DNA of 64,000 bases, taken from Fragilaria crotonensis. Taxonomy: Eukaryota > Bacillariophyta > Fragilariophyceae > Fragilariales > Fragilariaceae. A program made the position numbers and the translations under genes. The stretch lies in assembly GCA_022925895.1 (NCBI GenBank), contig JAKSYS010000090.1:1-64000 (forward strand), in the 5' to 3' direction. How positions within the stretch are numbered: the stretch's first letter is position 1; every line of letters begins with the position of its first letter. Shown here one piece after another: positions 56,160-64,000 of the stretch. A model generated the notes under the pieces. It ran no database searches. It saw only the letters and a list, made by a program, of their open reading frames with translations, and had not been told where the DNA came from.

Positions 56160-59100
56160 TCACGTTGTTACATCCATGTCTGTGACCAACGATTCTTCAA
56201 ACAGATGCATTACCTCTTCGAGAGGTTTTCCAACGGCATACAATCCAAACTCCCCGCCAACAGATATACCGTCATCAAGACTTTCCTCATCCGCATTAGC
56301 ATCACCATCCTCTTCGTCTTCTGAATCTGCAACAATAGTTGTACTAGCCAAACTATTGTCATCATCATCGATCGGTACATCAATCAACAAAGTTTTCTCC
56401 TCCTCCTTTCTCTGTAAATCAAGCATACCATGCTTGATAACTTTCGTCTTTGCTGCAAAGAATGAGCCAAAAACATTACCATGACGATTCATCACAGAAG
56501 TACCATGCCGGATCAGCCGACCATCCCAGCTGATGAGCACTCCATGAGTTAACTTAACAGCAATACCATAGTATTCTCTGTCTGAATCAGGAAAGGTACC
56601 AACCATGTTTGGCAAAACAAAATACCAACCACTTGTTGTTCCAGGTTTTTCTTCTGTCCAAATTGTGAACCCTTGGCACGCATCGTTGACATCATAATGA
56701 GAAGAATTGGATAAATTCACACTCAAATCCATGGTGTGTGTCACACGACACATACCACCATCACCATCCATGCCCTCCAGAGCTGTCATGGAAGCATCAT
56801 TTTCCAAATCCTGAGCTACCCTTAGCACACCAGGGATGGTCACCGAAGCCAGTTTTGACACTGCCACCACCGCCTTGGACAGAAGGTGGACAGAGGATGC
56901 ATCTGATGAGGTACGGTACCGAACCTTGTTTCCAGATGTATCGATCCGACTGCCAATTGGATGCATTTTTCCAAGGTCACCCATTCCAGCTCTGGCACCA
57001 GAGCTGCTGAATTTCTTAACCGCATTGCAGTGATTGTTGATGTCTTGCATAAGTGACTTACAACCCTTGCCAACAACAACAGGTAGGTAAGAGATCCGAA
57101 CAACCGATTTGCGGTGCAATGCCACCTTATTGTTGCCATGTCCTGCTCTGATGAGTACATCAACAAGCAAGTCGATCTCCGCACACTTTGTTGGGTCAAT
57201 TACATAAGTTGTTTTAGGATCAATGTTCTTGTGCAGGAAGCCTCTGGCATAGTGACGACAACCACGTCTTGCGGAATTTGATGTGCAATATGCAAAGCGG
57301 TACAATCCTGTCAGTCGATTGCAGTCATACCGAGTAGACAAATCCTCGCCGTCAACAAAATCAGGTGGGAGTGCAGGACCATCCTCGTCAGTTAGCTGAT
57401 GCGTTTTGTGAACAACTCTTCCCTTCAACCGAGGCGGCATTCCCACACTGCCACAATTGGGAGCCAGAAGATTTGTTTCTGATCGTCGCACACCCCATTT
57501 CCAAACACAGCAGTCACCATCAGCAATCCTCGAAATGTAGGATCCTTTGGAAAACCAGTTGTCAATGGTGCTACGAGAATTGCAACGTAACCTTAGCCAG
57601 TTCATGTCGATGGGAATATGAGAGTTCTTCAAACCGGCCATTTGCTTCCTCCTCTCCCGGTGGCAATAGAACACTCCCGCATCAGGAATAAGGACAACAC
57701 AGGCTCGGAAGAAGTCATCCTCCGGCAGTCTCTTCGGAATTAAACCCACACAATTTTGTTCTTCCCGATAATTCTTATGGGTTTGCTCCTCCTCCCCGAT
57801 GGCAGGTATATAATCAGTTGTTCCCTGCCGAGCCAAATGGAGAGAAACATAGGAATACATCTTCACTGGTGTGTCTAGCAGTTTTGCGGCCTTCTTTCTC
57901 TTAACTTTGTGGAGCTTGATGGTCCGCGCAAGAACACAGTCCATCACCACAATTTCAAAATTGGATTCACCATCAGAGGCGTCATAAATTTGAGCCGGAG
58001 AGTTGCACCTTGAAAAAGAGACATGCTGCAAACCAAAAGTATGCTCAAGGGCCGAAGTAATCCAATCAACCGGGGTCTTCATGATCTTCTCCCTGTACGA
58101 CAGGCTGTGAAAGTAAACTTGGTTTCGTTCCTTTTTTGGAGGTGGTGGCACAAATGAATTGAATGTGGTGAGGAATGTGTCAACAGAATGGAGAGGGAGA
58201 CTCTTCGCAATGACATGCGCCACTTGGGCATGAGTAGCAAGGGAACGGGACGGATGATCGCGAAGAATACCAACAATCGATTCCTTGTTTTCCCATGCCG
58301 CTATCCTTTCCGCCTGACGACACTTGCGTGTGGTGGTCACACCATGCATTTCTTCCGTTTGAGGGTCCATAGGAGTATCCACCCCAAACAGGGGAGGTAC
58401 CTTGTGACAAACAACACGCTTGCAATGAAACCCTCCAGCAACAATTATACTCCTAGCCAAGTCGCATGGCAGCGTTCGTCCGAACGGCCCATTCACACCA
58501 ATGCGACAAGGATTAAGCACTTTCTTTCTCCGCGTCAACTTCGCATCATCATCACAAGGAGTGGAGGACTTGCCAACCTCCTTCCCTTTCGACTTCGTCT
58601 TGGTACTCTTGTTGTGGCGACACCCACTCGTTGACTTGAGAGCAACCAACTTCCCCTCATTGGTCTTTCGTTCCTCGCCGCGCACCGCCCTCACGACATT
58701 GTCATCACAAGACGAGTCGTCAAAAGGAGTGGAGGACTTGCCAACCTCCTTCCCTTTCGACTTCATCTTGGTACTCTTGTTGTGGCGACACCCACTCGTT
58801 GACTTGAGAGCAACCACCTTCCCCTCATTAGTCTTTTGTTCCTCGCCGCGCACCGCCCTCACGACATTGTCATCACAAGACGAGTCATCAAAAGGAGTGG
58901 AGGACTTGCCAACCTCCTTCCCTTTCAACTTCGTCTTGGTACTCTTGTTGTGGCGACACCCACTCGTTGACTTGAGAGCAACCACCTTCCCCTCATTAGT
59001 CTTTTGTTCCTCGCCGCGCACCGCCCTCACGACATTATCATCACAAGACGAGTCATCAAAAGGAGTGGAGGACTCGCCAACCTCCTTCCCTTTTGACTTC

Positions 59101-59385
59101 ATCTTGGTACTCTTGTCGCCGCGACATTGACTTGAGAGCAACCACCTTCCCCTCATTAGTTATTCGTTCTTCCTCGCCGCGCACCGCCCTCATGACATTA
59201 TCATCAAAAGAGGAATCGTCAAAAGGAAATGCGGAATTGACAACCACCTTTCCTTTCCTCTTCAGTTCATTGTCACACACTGTAATCATTTCATTGTCAT
59301 CGGAAGAGGAGACGTCAACATGCGAGGAGCAGGATGCCTCCCCCCACTTGGCACAAAGACGAGGCTTTTTTCCAGAGCGAGCCAT
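56160..59385 (-). CDS. Large MULE-borne protein with HxD...H (dioxygenase-like) C-terminal region
   Basis: No family was recognised for the whole protein. The main frame (59156-56160) has 998 codons. Its N-terminus is four near-identical 56-residue basic repeats (KSTKMKSKGKEVGKSSTPFD). The natural start is probably Met 59385 (MARSGKKPRLCAKWGE), but an 8-bp deletion at 59126/59127, relative to the other repeat units, shifts that frame. Numbering from 59156, residues 810-910 read SNSSHYDVNDA, GFTIWTEE, GWYFVLPN, GIAVKLTHGVLISWDGRLIRHGTSV. His820-x-Asp822 and His884 fit the Fe(II) triad of a double-stranded beta-helix 2-oxoglutarate dioxygenase, with the ISWDGR strand just before the distal His. 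An acidic tail follows. A homologue at 62754-64000 keeps these residues. The activity is inferred from pattern only. Confidence 0.6.
58560..59230 (-). repeat. 168-bp intragenic tandem repeat, four units
   Basis: The phrase TACTCTTGT recurs at 58604, 58772, 58940 and 59108, exactly 168 bp apart, encoding 56-residue repeats in the HxD protein. The unit nearest the 5' end of the gene lacks 8 bp (CCCACTCG on the plus strand). Confidence 0.9.
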
Positions 59386-59399
59386 AACATAAATATAGG

Positions 59400-60375
59400 A
59401 GGCATTAAGATGGCAGTAGTGCCGTGTCTTTGCAAATGCAGCAAGCAGTTGAAGGAATTTAATGCCGATCGAGAAAGGTACCGAAACAAAATCCGCAATG
59501 GCCCCGGAAGCTCGCAAGGATGGCAACACTTCACAGCAGTCCAAGGGAGATAATTCGGATACGTCTCGAAACCAAAAGGTATCGCCCAACAATAGCAGAA
59601 GCTTGTGGTAGTACCGTTGTGCCTTTGCAAGCACAGCAGGCTGTTGAAGCGATTAAATGCCGATCGCAATAGGTACCAAAACAAAATCCGTAATGGACCA
59701 CCACGGAAGCTTGCAAGGATGGCAACACTTCACAGCAGTCCAAGGGAGATAATTTGGATACGTCTTGAAACCAAAAGGTATCGCCCAACAATAGCAGAAG
59801 CTTGTGGTAGTACCATCGTGCCTTCGCAAGCACAGCAGGCTGTTGAAGCGATTAAATGCCGATCGCAATAGGTACCGAAACAAAATCAACAATGGACCAC
59901 CGAAGCTTGCAAGGATGGCAACACTTCACAGCAGTCCAAGGGAGATAATTCGGATACGTTTCGAAACCGAAAGGTATCGCCCAACAATAGCAGAAGCTTG
60001 TGGTAGTACCATCGTGCCTTTGCAAGCACAGCAGGCTGTCGTAGTGATTAAATGCCGATCGCGAAAGGTACCGAAACAAAATCCGCAATGGACCACCGAA
60101 GCTTGCAAGGATGGCAACACTTCACAGCAGTCCAAGGGAGATAATTCGGATACGTTTCGAAACCGAAAGGTATCGCCCAACAATAGCAGAAGCTTGTGGT
60201 AGTACCATCGTGCCTTTGCAAGCACAGCAGGCTGTCGTAGTGATTAAATGCCGATCGCGAAAGGTACCGAAACAAAATCCGCAATGGACCACCGAAGCTT
60301 GCAAGGATGGCAACACTTCACAGCAGTCCAAGGGAGATAATTCGGATACGTTTCGAAACCGAAAGGTATCACCCT
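59400..60375. repeat. Tandem array, five units of about 196 bp
   Basis: AATGCCGATCG recurs at 59461, 59656, 59855, 60051 and 60247, i.e. intervals of 195, 199, 196 and 196 bp. The last two units are almost identical, so the array has grown from the right. It lies between the start of the HxD gene and the right terminus of the MULE and may hold promoter or transposase-binding sequence. It is followed by a short GCT microsatellite (about 60409-60423). Confidence 0.9.
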
Positions 60376-60715
60376 ACCAAACGATATGCTGTGATTTGTT
60401 AGGTAGCACTGCTGCTGCTGCTGCGTGCCGCAAATTCGAGCAAAAAATGAACACAACGACGAGGAAATGAAAAAGAGTAAAGGAGGACAAACACGGCTGG
60501 CAAAATCTGTACTACCAAGTACTACAAGTACACCCTGGTACTCGGAGCACACGGGCTACATGTACAAAGAATAAATTTTTGGCACGTGACAGTAACACAT
60601 GCACTCGTACATGTGCCTAAGAGTATGTTTCATATCGAATATGTATAATCCAATTTTTCACACCTCGATTGAATTATTTTATATAGAGAGGGGGTGCAAA
60701 GAACCATCTAGGAGT

Positions 60716-60789
60716 GATGACGTCGTAGCGGATTCTGATTCGGTTAGGGATTAGTTAGCGCCTTAAATTTTAGTGCATTAAGCACTCCC
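60716..60789 (-). repeat. MULE right terminal inverted repeat
   Basis: Read on the minus strand it begins GGGAGTGCTTAATGCACTAA and ends GACGTCATC, pairing with 51913-51987. The outer 20 bp differ at one position. Confidence 0.88.
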
Positions 60790-60798
60790 GATGGAATG

Positions 60799-61306
60799 AA
60801 ATGATGTATTTTCGCTGTAAAACTGTCACAGGTGTTCGCGGATGCGCCACGCTGAACATGCCAGATGCCAGCATGCACACACTTGGCAGAAATGCCGCTC
60901 GCTTGAACGTAACAACAGATCCGAACTGCGGATCCGATTAACTGGCACTCCAATTTCGTCATCATACGACACGCTACTTAGGACCCCCTCTAGAAAATTT
61001 AGCTCCACGTGAAAGCCATTCACAATAGGAATTTCACTTTTGTTTTTTTGGTGTTTTAATCCAACTTAATTTGTCGCAGGCGCTGCCCTCTGACAATTCA
61101 AATTTGAATTCATATTCATAAACAGCTATGTATACTTCCATAGATTCAAGCAACTCAGTCACTAATTGTCACATCTGTTGGCAAGAACATCGGCAATAAC
61201 ACACCTATTCTGATGAATGGTTGAGCGAATTAAATTTCTTCTCTTCACACCATTGTGCACAGGATTGGCCCAGTGAAGGGATTACAACATCACCAGCATG
61301 CAACCA
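60799..61306. other. Right flank of MULE, containing dispersed repeat copy B
   Basis: Between the MULE and the Ulp1-like gene. Bases 60,930-61,130 (CGGATCCGATTAACTGGCAC onward) match 42,945-43,140. No gene was recognised. Confidence 0.5.
60930..61130 (+). repeat. Dispersed repeat of about 190 bp, copy B
   Basis: Direct-orientation match to 42,945-43,140, sharing GGATCCGATTAACTG, a TCATCRTACGACACG block, TAGAAAATTTAGCT and GAATTTGAATTCAT-like ends. It may be a small element or the terminus of a larger one that also carries the Ulp1-like gene. Confidence 0.65.
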
Positions 61307-62185
61307 TTACAGGCAAGCCAGGTCCTTCCGCAGATTAGTAATAGAACTCTGATCAAAAGTATTCTTTTCTACCCCGATACTGTCAATGAGATGGAGTATT
61401 ACTGCCACAGCAAAGAGGCCGCAGTCAATGTCGTTCTGTTGACTGGGACAGGGATAGTACATCACGTCTTGTGGTGGCAAAAGAGCTCTCTCAAGGTGAA
61501 CCGATTCAAGAACGCCGTCACACACTACAAAGTTCAGTACAAACTGGTGGAAATCTTGAAGGAAGACTGCCAATTCGCTGTGCAGCGCCATCGTTTTTCT
61601 TGTGAGGCGAGTGCATGTCATGTTCAAATCATGGCACTGTATGGAGTTGTAAAATCCAACAGTGCGGCCCCAACATTCCAGAACCACCACAAAGAAATGT
61701 TTTGAAAAGATCAGTGGGATTGCAAGCTTTGAGCCATTGGATATAGTATCGTCACTGTAGCTCTTCATCTTCGCCTTGATGCCATCAATTTTCTTTGTTG
61801 ATTGTTTTGTTTGCACGCCAAGTAGGGCATTCGCTTGCTTAATGAGGAAGGTATTAGTGCCAAGACTACCAACATACATCCGGTCATTGCCCTTTGGCTT
61901 GACCTGAGAAGCAGAAATGGCAGATGGTGATGGAGTAGGATGAGGAGCTCCTCTTTGAATCACGAAGTCCAAGAGGCGAGTACTTAGCATTTTGTTTTCA
62001 CGAAGAGCCCTGACATCGTCTTTTAGCACAGACAGCGAGGCACCAAACCTTGGGTCCCCTGGGAAGTGATAAGGACCAACTCTCGAAGTTTTGTTACTGG
62101 GGTGCATGATGAGTGCTGATGAACTACAACAGAGAACTTTGGCACTTTGAAACTGGTGGCGTGAAGGGAAAATGGTGTGTGGCAA
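61307..62185 (-). CDS. Ulp1-like (C48) cysteine protease, transposon-associated
   Basis: 292-aa frame. The C-terminal half fits the SUMO-protease fold: KHFFVVVLECWGRTVGFYNS supplies the catalytic His and, 17 residues later (the Ulp1 spacing), an Asn where Asp is usual. PSQQNDIDCGLFAVAVILH supplies the oxyanion Gln and the nucleophile Cys. The N-terminal half has a short helical region (LSVLKDDVRALRENKMLSTR), perhaps coiled coil. Ulp1 genes are known passengers of plant MULEs (Kaonashi-type) and of other large transposons. The next gene upstream on the same strand is a homologue of the HxD protein. The Asp-to-Asn change may weaken activity but keeps a hydrogen-bonding side chain. Confidence 0.72.
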   Translation of the reverse strand: MPHTIFPSRHQFQSAKVLCCSSSALIMHPSNKTSRVGPYHFPGDPRFGASLSVLKDDVRALRENKMLSTRLLDFVIQRGAPHPTPSPSAISASQVKPKGNDRMYVGSLGTNTFLIKQANALLGVQTKQSTKKIDGIKAKMKSYSDDTISNGSKLAIPLIFSKHFFVVVLECWGRTVGFYNSIQCHDLNMTCTRLTRKTMALHSELAVFLQDFHQFVLNFVVCDGVLESVHLERALLPPQDVMYYPCPSQQNDIDCGLFAVAVILHLIDSIGVEKNTFDQSSITNLRKDLACL

Positions 62186-62281
62186 TGCAGTAGCTACAAC
62201 TACTACGGAATGAGTAGAAGAGAGAATTTAGTTGGTAGTGGCAGCGAGTAGAGAAACGACTCAATTGCTAAATACAATGCT

Positions 62282-62720
62282 GCAGAAAGATAACGAGGGT
62301 TTTTGCAAACGACGTGCAAAAAGATAACGAGGGTTTTTGCAACATGGTGAAGAATATAGATGATTTGTCCAATGAGCGTGCAAAAAGAAAACGTGGGTTT
62401 TTGCAAACAGCGCGTGTAACGAGGATATGTCCAACGAGCGTGCAAAAAGAAAACGTGGGTTTTTGCAAACAGCGCGTGTAACGAGGATATGTCCAACGAG
62501 CGTGCAAAAAGATAACGTGGGTTTTTGCAAACAGCGCGTGTAACGAGGATATGTTCAAATAGCGTGCAAAAAGATAACGTGGGTTTTTGCAAACAGCGCG
62601 TGTAACAAGGATATGTCCAAATAGCATGCAAAAAGATAACGAGGGTTTTTGCAACATGTTGAAGGATATAGAGGATTAGTCCAAAGAGCGTGCAAAAAGA
62701 TAATGAGGGTTTTTGCAAAC
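62282..62720. repeat. Tandem array, about seven 62-bp units
   Basis: GTGCAAAAAGATAACG... recurs at 62316, 62378, 62440, 62502, 62564, 62626 and 62690, with a partial unit before them. The core GGGTTTTTGCAAACAGCGCG is strongly conserved. The open frames it produces on the minus strand are a by-product of the repeat. It lies between the HxD homologue and the Ulp1-like gene. Confidence 0.9.
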
Positions 62721-62753
62721 TGCGGGAAAAGTAACAAAAACTTGCTCAAGAGT

Positions 62754-64000
62754 TTACTTGAGGGCCTTACCGGCTGCCAAAATTTTCTGCTTTGCCGAAG
62801 TGAAGGTCCCGAAAAGATTGTTTTTGAAGTGCTGTCGGTGTTTCCCCACCCTCTCACCATCCTGACCATCAGGCATGGAGATGGAGGTGCAGTGACGCAA
62901 TGCTCTGCCATCCCAACTGATTGCTGCCCCATGACTAAGGCGAACCGCAAGACCAGAAAATTGTACTCCATCAGGACGCTTCCCATGCACGTTTGGCATC
63001 ACAAAGTACCAATTGGAGCCCATGGACGGAATTTCCTCAGTCCACACAGCAAAGCCCTGTGATGCATCATGGACGTCAAAATGGGATGAATTTCCCAAAT
63101 TAACACTCGTATCAATGGTAAAGCCAACTCGTTTCCCATCAGCTCCATCCATTGGCTCTACCGGTTCCAATCCAGAATCTGCCTCTGTGCTCAGGATCAC
63201 GCTTAGGACATCTGGGAAACATAAATGACCAATTTCATGCATCGCAACAACCATATCGCGAAGTGTTTGGTGTGGAACACAGTCATTGGTGACAAATGGG
63301 ACGGCGACAAGGTCGCCATTCTGCACCCTGGTACCTAGAGCATGCATTGACCCGACATCGCCTGTGTTATTCCGTACGCTTGGAGAGGAAAGTGCCTCAT
63401 GAATTGCAGAATTGCAGCTAGTGATACTCTGCAACCATCCCTGAACTTTCTGACCGCCAGAACTTTTAGTCTTGCCAAGCTTGACAGCGTGCCTGACTTG
63501 GAGAACAGTGTGCATGTTCAGGCAATTTCCTGAGGGTTCCCCATCAATCATCACATCAATAATTGGATTGATTGTGGGGTCGAGGACCCAACACGTGCTG
63601 GGCAAATTGAAATGGTGGCATCCTGTTGCGTAGTTACGACCACCCTCTCTTGCCGAGTTTGAAAACGCCAATTTGTGGTTGTATAACAATTTAAGCTCCT
63701 CTAGTGGCCATGTGCCAGCATCCTCTCCTGAAAACACATCTGGTGGCATTTTCGGGCCATTGCTGTCGAGACAATGGCCTGCCCGGTAGATGAGACTGTG
63801 GTCGTCAGGTTGTAGCCCCAAAAAGCCAAGTTTCCACACAGAAATAAGCTTTTTGTCATCCTGGAACAAACCCTTGACATAACTATCTTCTCCAAACGTA
63901 TAGTAGGGGGTACCGTCCGGATTATGACAACGTTTGAGGCGTAGCCAACTCATCGGAAGTGGGATCAATGATTTGTCAGAACCAACATCGGGATGCACTC
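62754..64000 (-). CDS. HxD...H protein, second copy, truncated by window edge
   Basis: Partial gene, 414 codons visible, open to the right edge. It is clearly homologous to the C-terminal half of the MULE protein at 56160-59385. Shared blocks: PLPMSWLRLKR versus PIDMNWLRLRC; FSNSAREGGRNYA versus TSNSARRGCRHYA; SVNLGNSSHFDVHDASQGF; NWYFVMPN; GLAVRLSHGAAISWDGRALRHCTS. The HxD (HFD) and distal His (RHC) are kept, and a second His before ISWDGR is conserved in both. It lacks the acidic C-terminal tail and ends soon after TSAKQKILAAG. It sits upstream of the Ulp1-like gene on the same strand. The element's own transposase, if any, would be beyond the window. Confidence 0.65.
   Translation of the reverse strand, partial: VHPDVGSDKSLIPLPMSWLRLKRCHNPDGTPYYTFGEDSYVKGLFQDDKKLISVWKLGFLGLQPDDHSLIYRAGHCLDSNGPKMPPDVFSGEDAGTWPLEELKLLYNHKLAFSNSAREGGRNYATGCHHFNLPSTCWVLDPTINPIIDVMIDGEPSGNCLNMHTVLQVRHAVKLGKTKSSGGQKVQGWLQSITSCNSAIHEALSSPSVRNNTGDVGSMHALGTRVQNGDLVAVPFVTNDCVPHQTLRDMVVAMHEIGHLCFPDVLSVILSTEADSGLEPVEPMDGADGKRVGFTIDTSVNLGNSSHFDVHDASQGFAVWTEEIPSMGSNWYFVMPNVHGKRPDGVQFSGLAVRLSHGAAISWDGRALRHCTSISMPDGQDGERVGKHRQHFKNNLFGTFTSAKQKILAAGKALK

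Larger units (their letters stand above)
51904..60798. mobile_element. Complete Mutator-like element (8,877 bp) with 9-bp target-site duplication
   Basis: The element proper is 51913-60789, flanked on both sides by GATGGAATG (51904-51912 and 60790-60798), the 9-bp duplication typical of MULEs. The termini are inverted repeats of about 75 bp. Inside are a plus-strand transposase gene (52258-55526), a convergent minus-strand gene for a large protein with an HxD...H region (59385-56160), a 168-bp repeat inside that gene, and five 196-bp repeats between it and the right end. The insertion lies about 185 bp upstream of the start codon used for the large membrane-protein gene. Intact duplication and paired ends mean it has not been rearranged since insertion. 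Confidence 0.88.

Noticed and set aside
58501-59130. 209-codon plus-strand frame with strong internal repeats
   Set aside because: It is the antisense of the 168-bp coding repeat in the HxD gene; the repeat keeps both strands open.
62282-62720. Possible CRISPR-like array
   Set aside because: Units are contiguous with no unique spacers, and the locus is eukaryotic transposon DNA.
62203-62986. Several minus-strand frames of 90-170 codons
   Set aside because: They only read the 62-bp tandem array in different phases and show no conservation beyond the repeat.
1-64000. tRNA, rRNA or snRNA genes
   Set aside because: I looked for T-loop-like GGTTCGA phrases and cloverleaf pairs by eye and found none I could support; a covariance-model scan would be decisive.

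Overview
The window looks like nuclear DNA from a diatom. Several proteins carry bipartite plastid presequences with A-F or A-W cleavage motifs, two of them followed by twin-arginine lumen signals. Recognisable genes are eukaryotic and organelle-type (IBA57, CDK5RAP1, SRP receptor beta, DHX35). Introns are short, 59-92 nt, mostly with GTAAG donors. The transposon mix (DUF6824 fragment, Copia-type Gag fragment, DIRS-like and LINE-like remnants, Mutator-like elements) also fits.

Layout: 1-6.2 kb holds decayed gene and transposon fragments. 7.3-18.2 kb is a host gene block: IBA57, a single-pass membrane protein, a lumenal FKBP, a CS-domain protein, SRP receptor beta and CDK5RAP1. 19-31.7 kb holds four dispersed copies of one two-exon secreted cysteine-rich gene, with a probable PIF/Harbinger-type MITE just upstream of the fourth. 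31.9-37.3 kb has a TPT/SLC35-type transporter and a phosphate-carrier-like protein with a plastid-type presequence. 37.8-42.9 kb is a decayed DIRS-like retroelement abutting a DDE transposon with two nonsense codons. 44.3-51.7 kb returns to host genes: a second lumenal FKBP, DHX35, and a larger paralogue of the 10-12.9 kb membrane protein.

The right end is the most interesting part. A structurally complete 8.9-kb Mutator-like element (51,913-60,789) has terminal inverted repeats of about 75 bp and a perfect 9-bp target-site duplication. It carries a transposase (FAR1-type zinc finger, DDE core, SWIM, CCHC knuckle) and a convergent large gene whose C-terminal region has an HxD...H pattern like Fe(II)/2-oxoglutarate dioxygenases. 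Immediately to its right a homologue of that HxD protein sits beside a Ulp1-type (C48) protease and a 62-bp tandem array, and runs off the window. A transposon-borne transposase / predicted dioxygenase / deSUMOylase module is the best candidate here for something undescribed.

A recurring feature is that conserved reading frames, in host genes and in the transposase alike, are broken by one-base length differences in homopolymer runs. Adjusting single run lengths makes the family motifs contiguous. This points to sequencing or assembly error more than to mass pseudogenisation. Not every break fits: an in-frame TAA in SRP receptor beta, two nonsense codons in the DDE transposase and an 8-bp deletion in the HxD gene do not.
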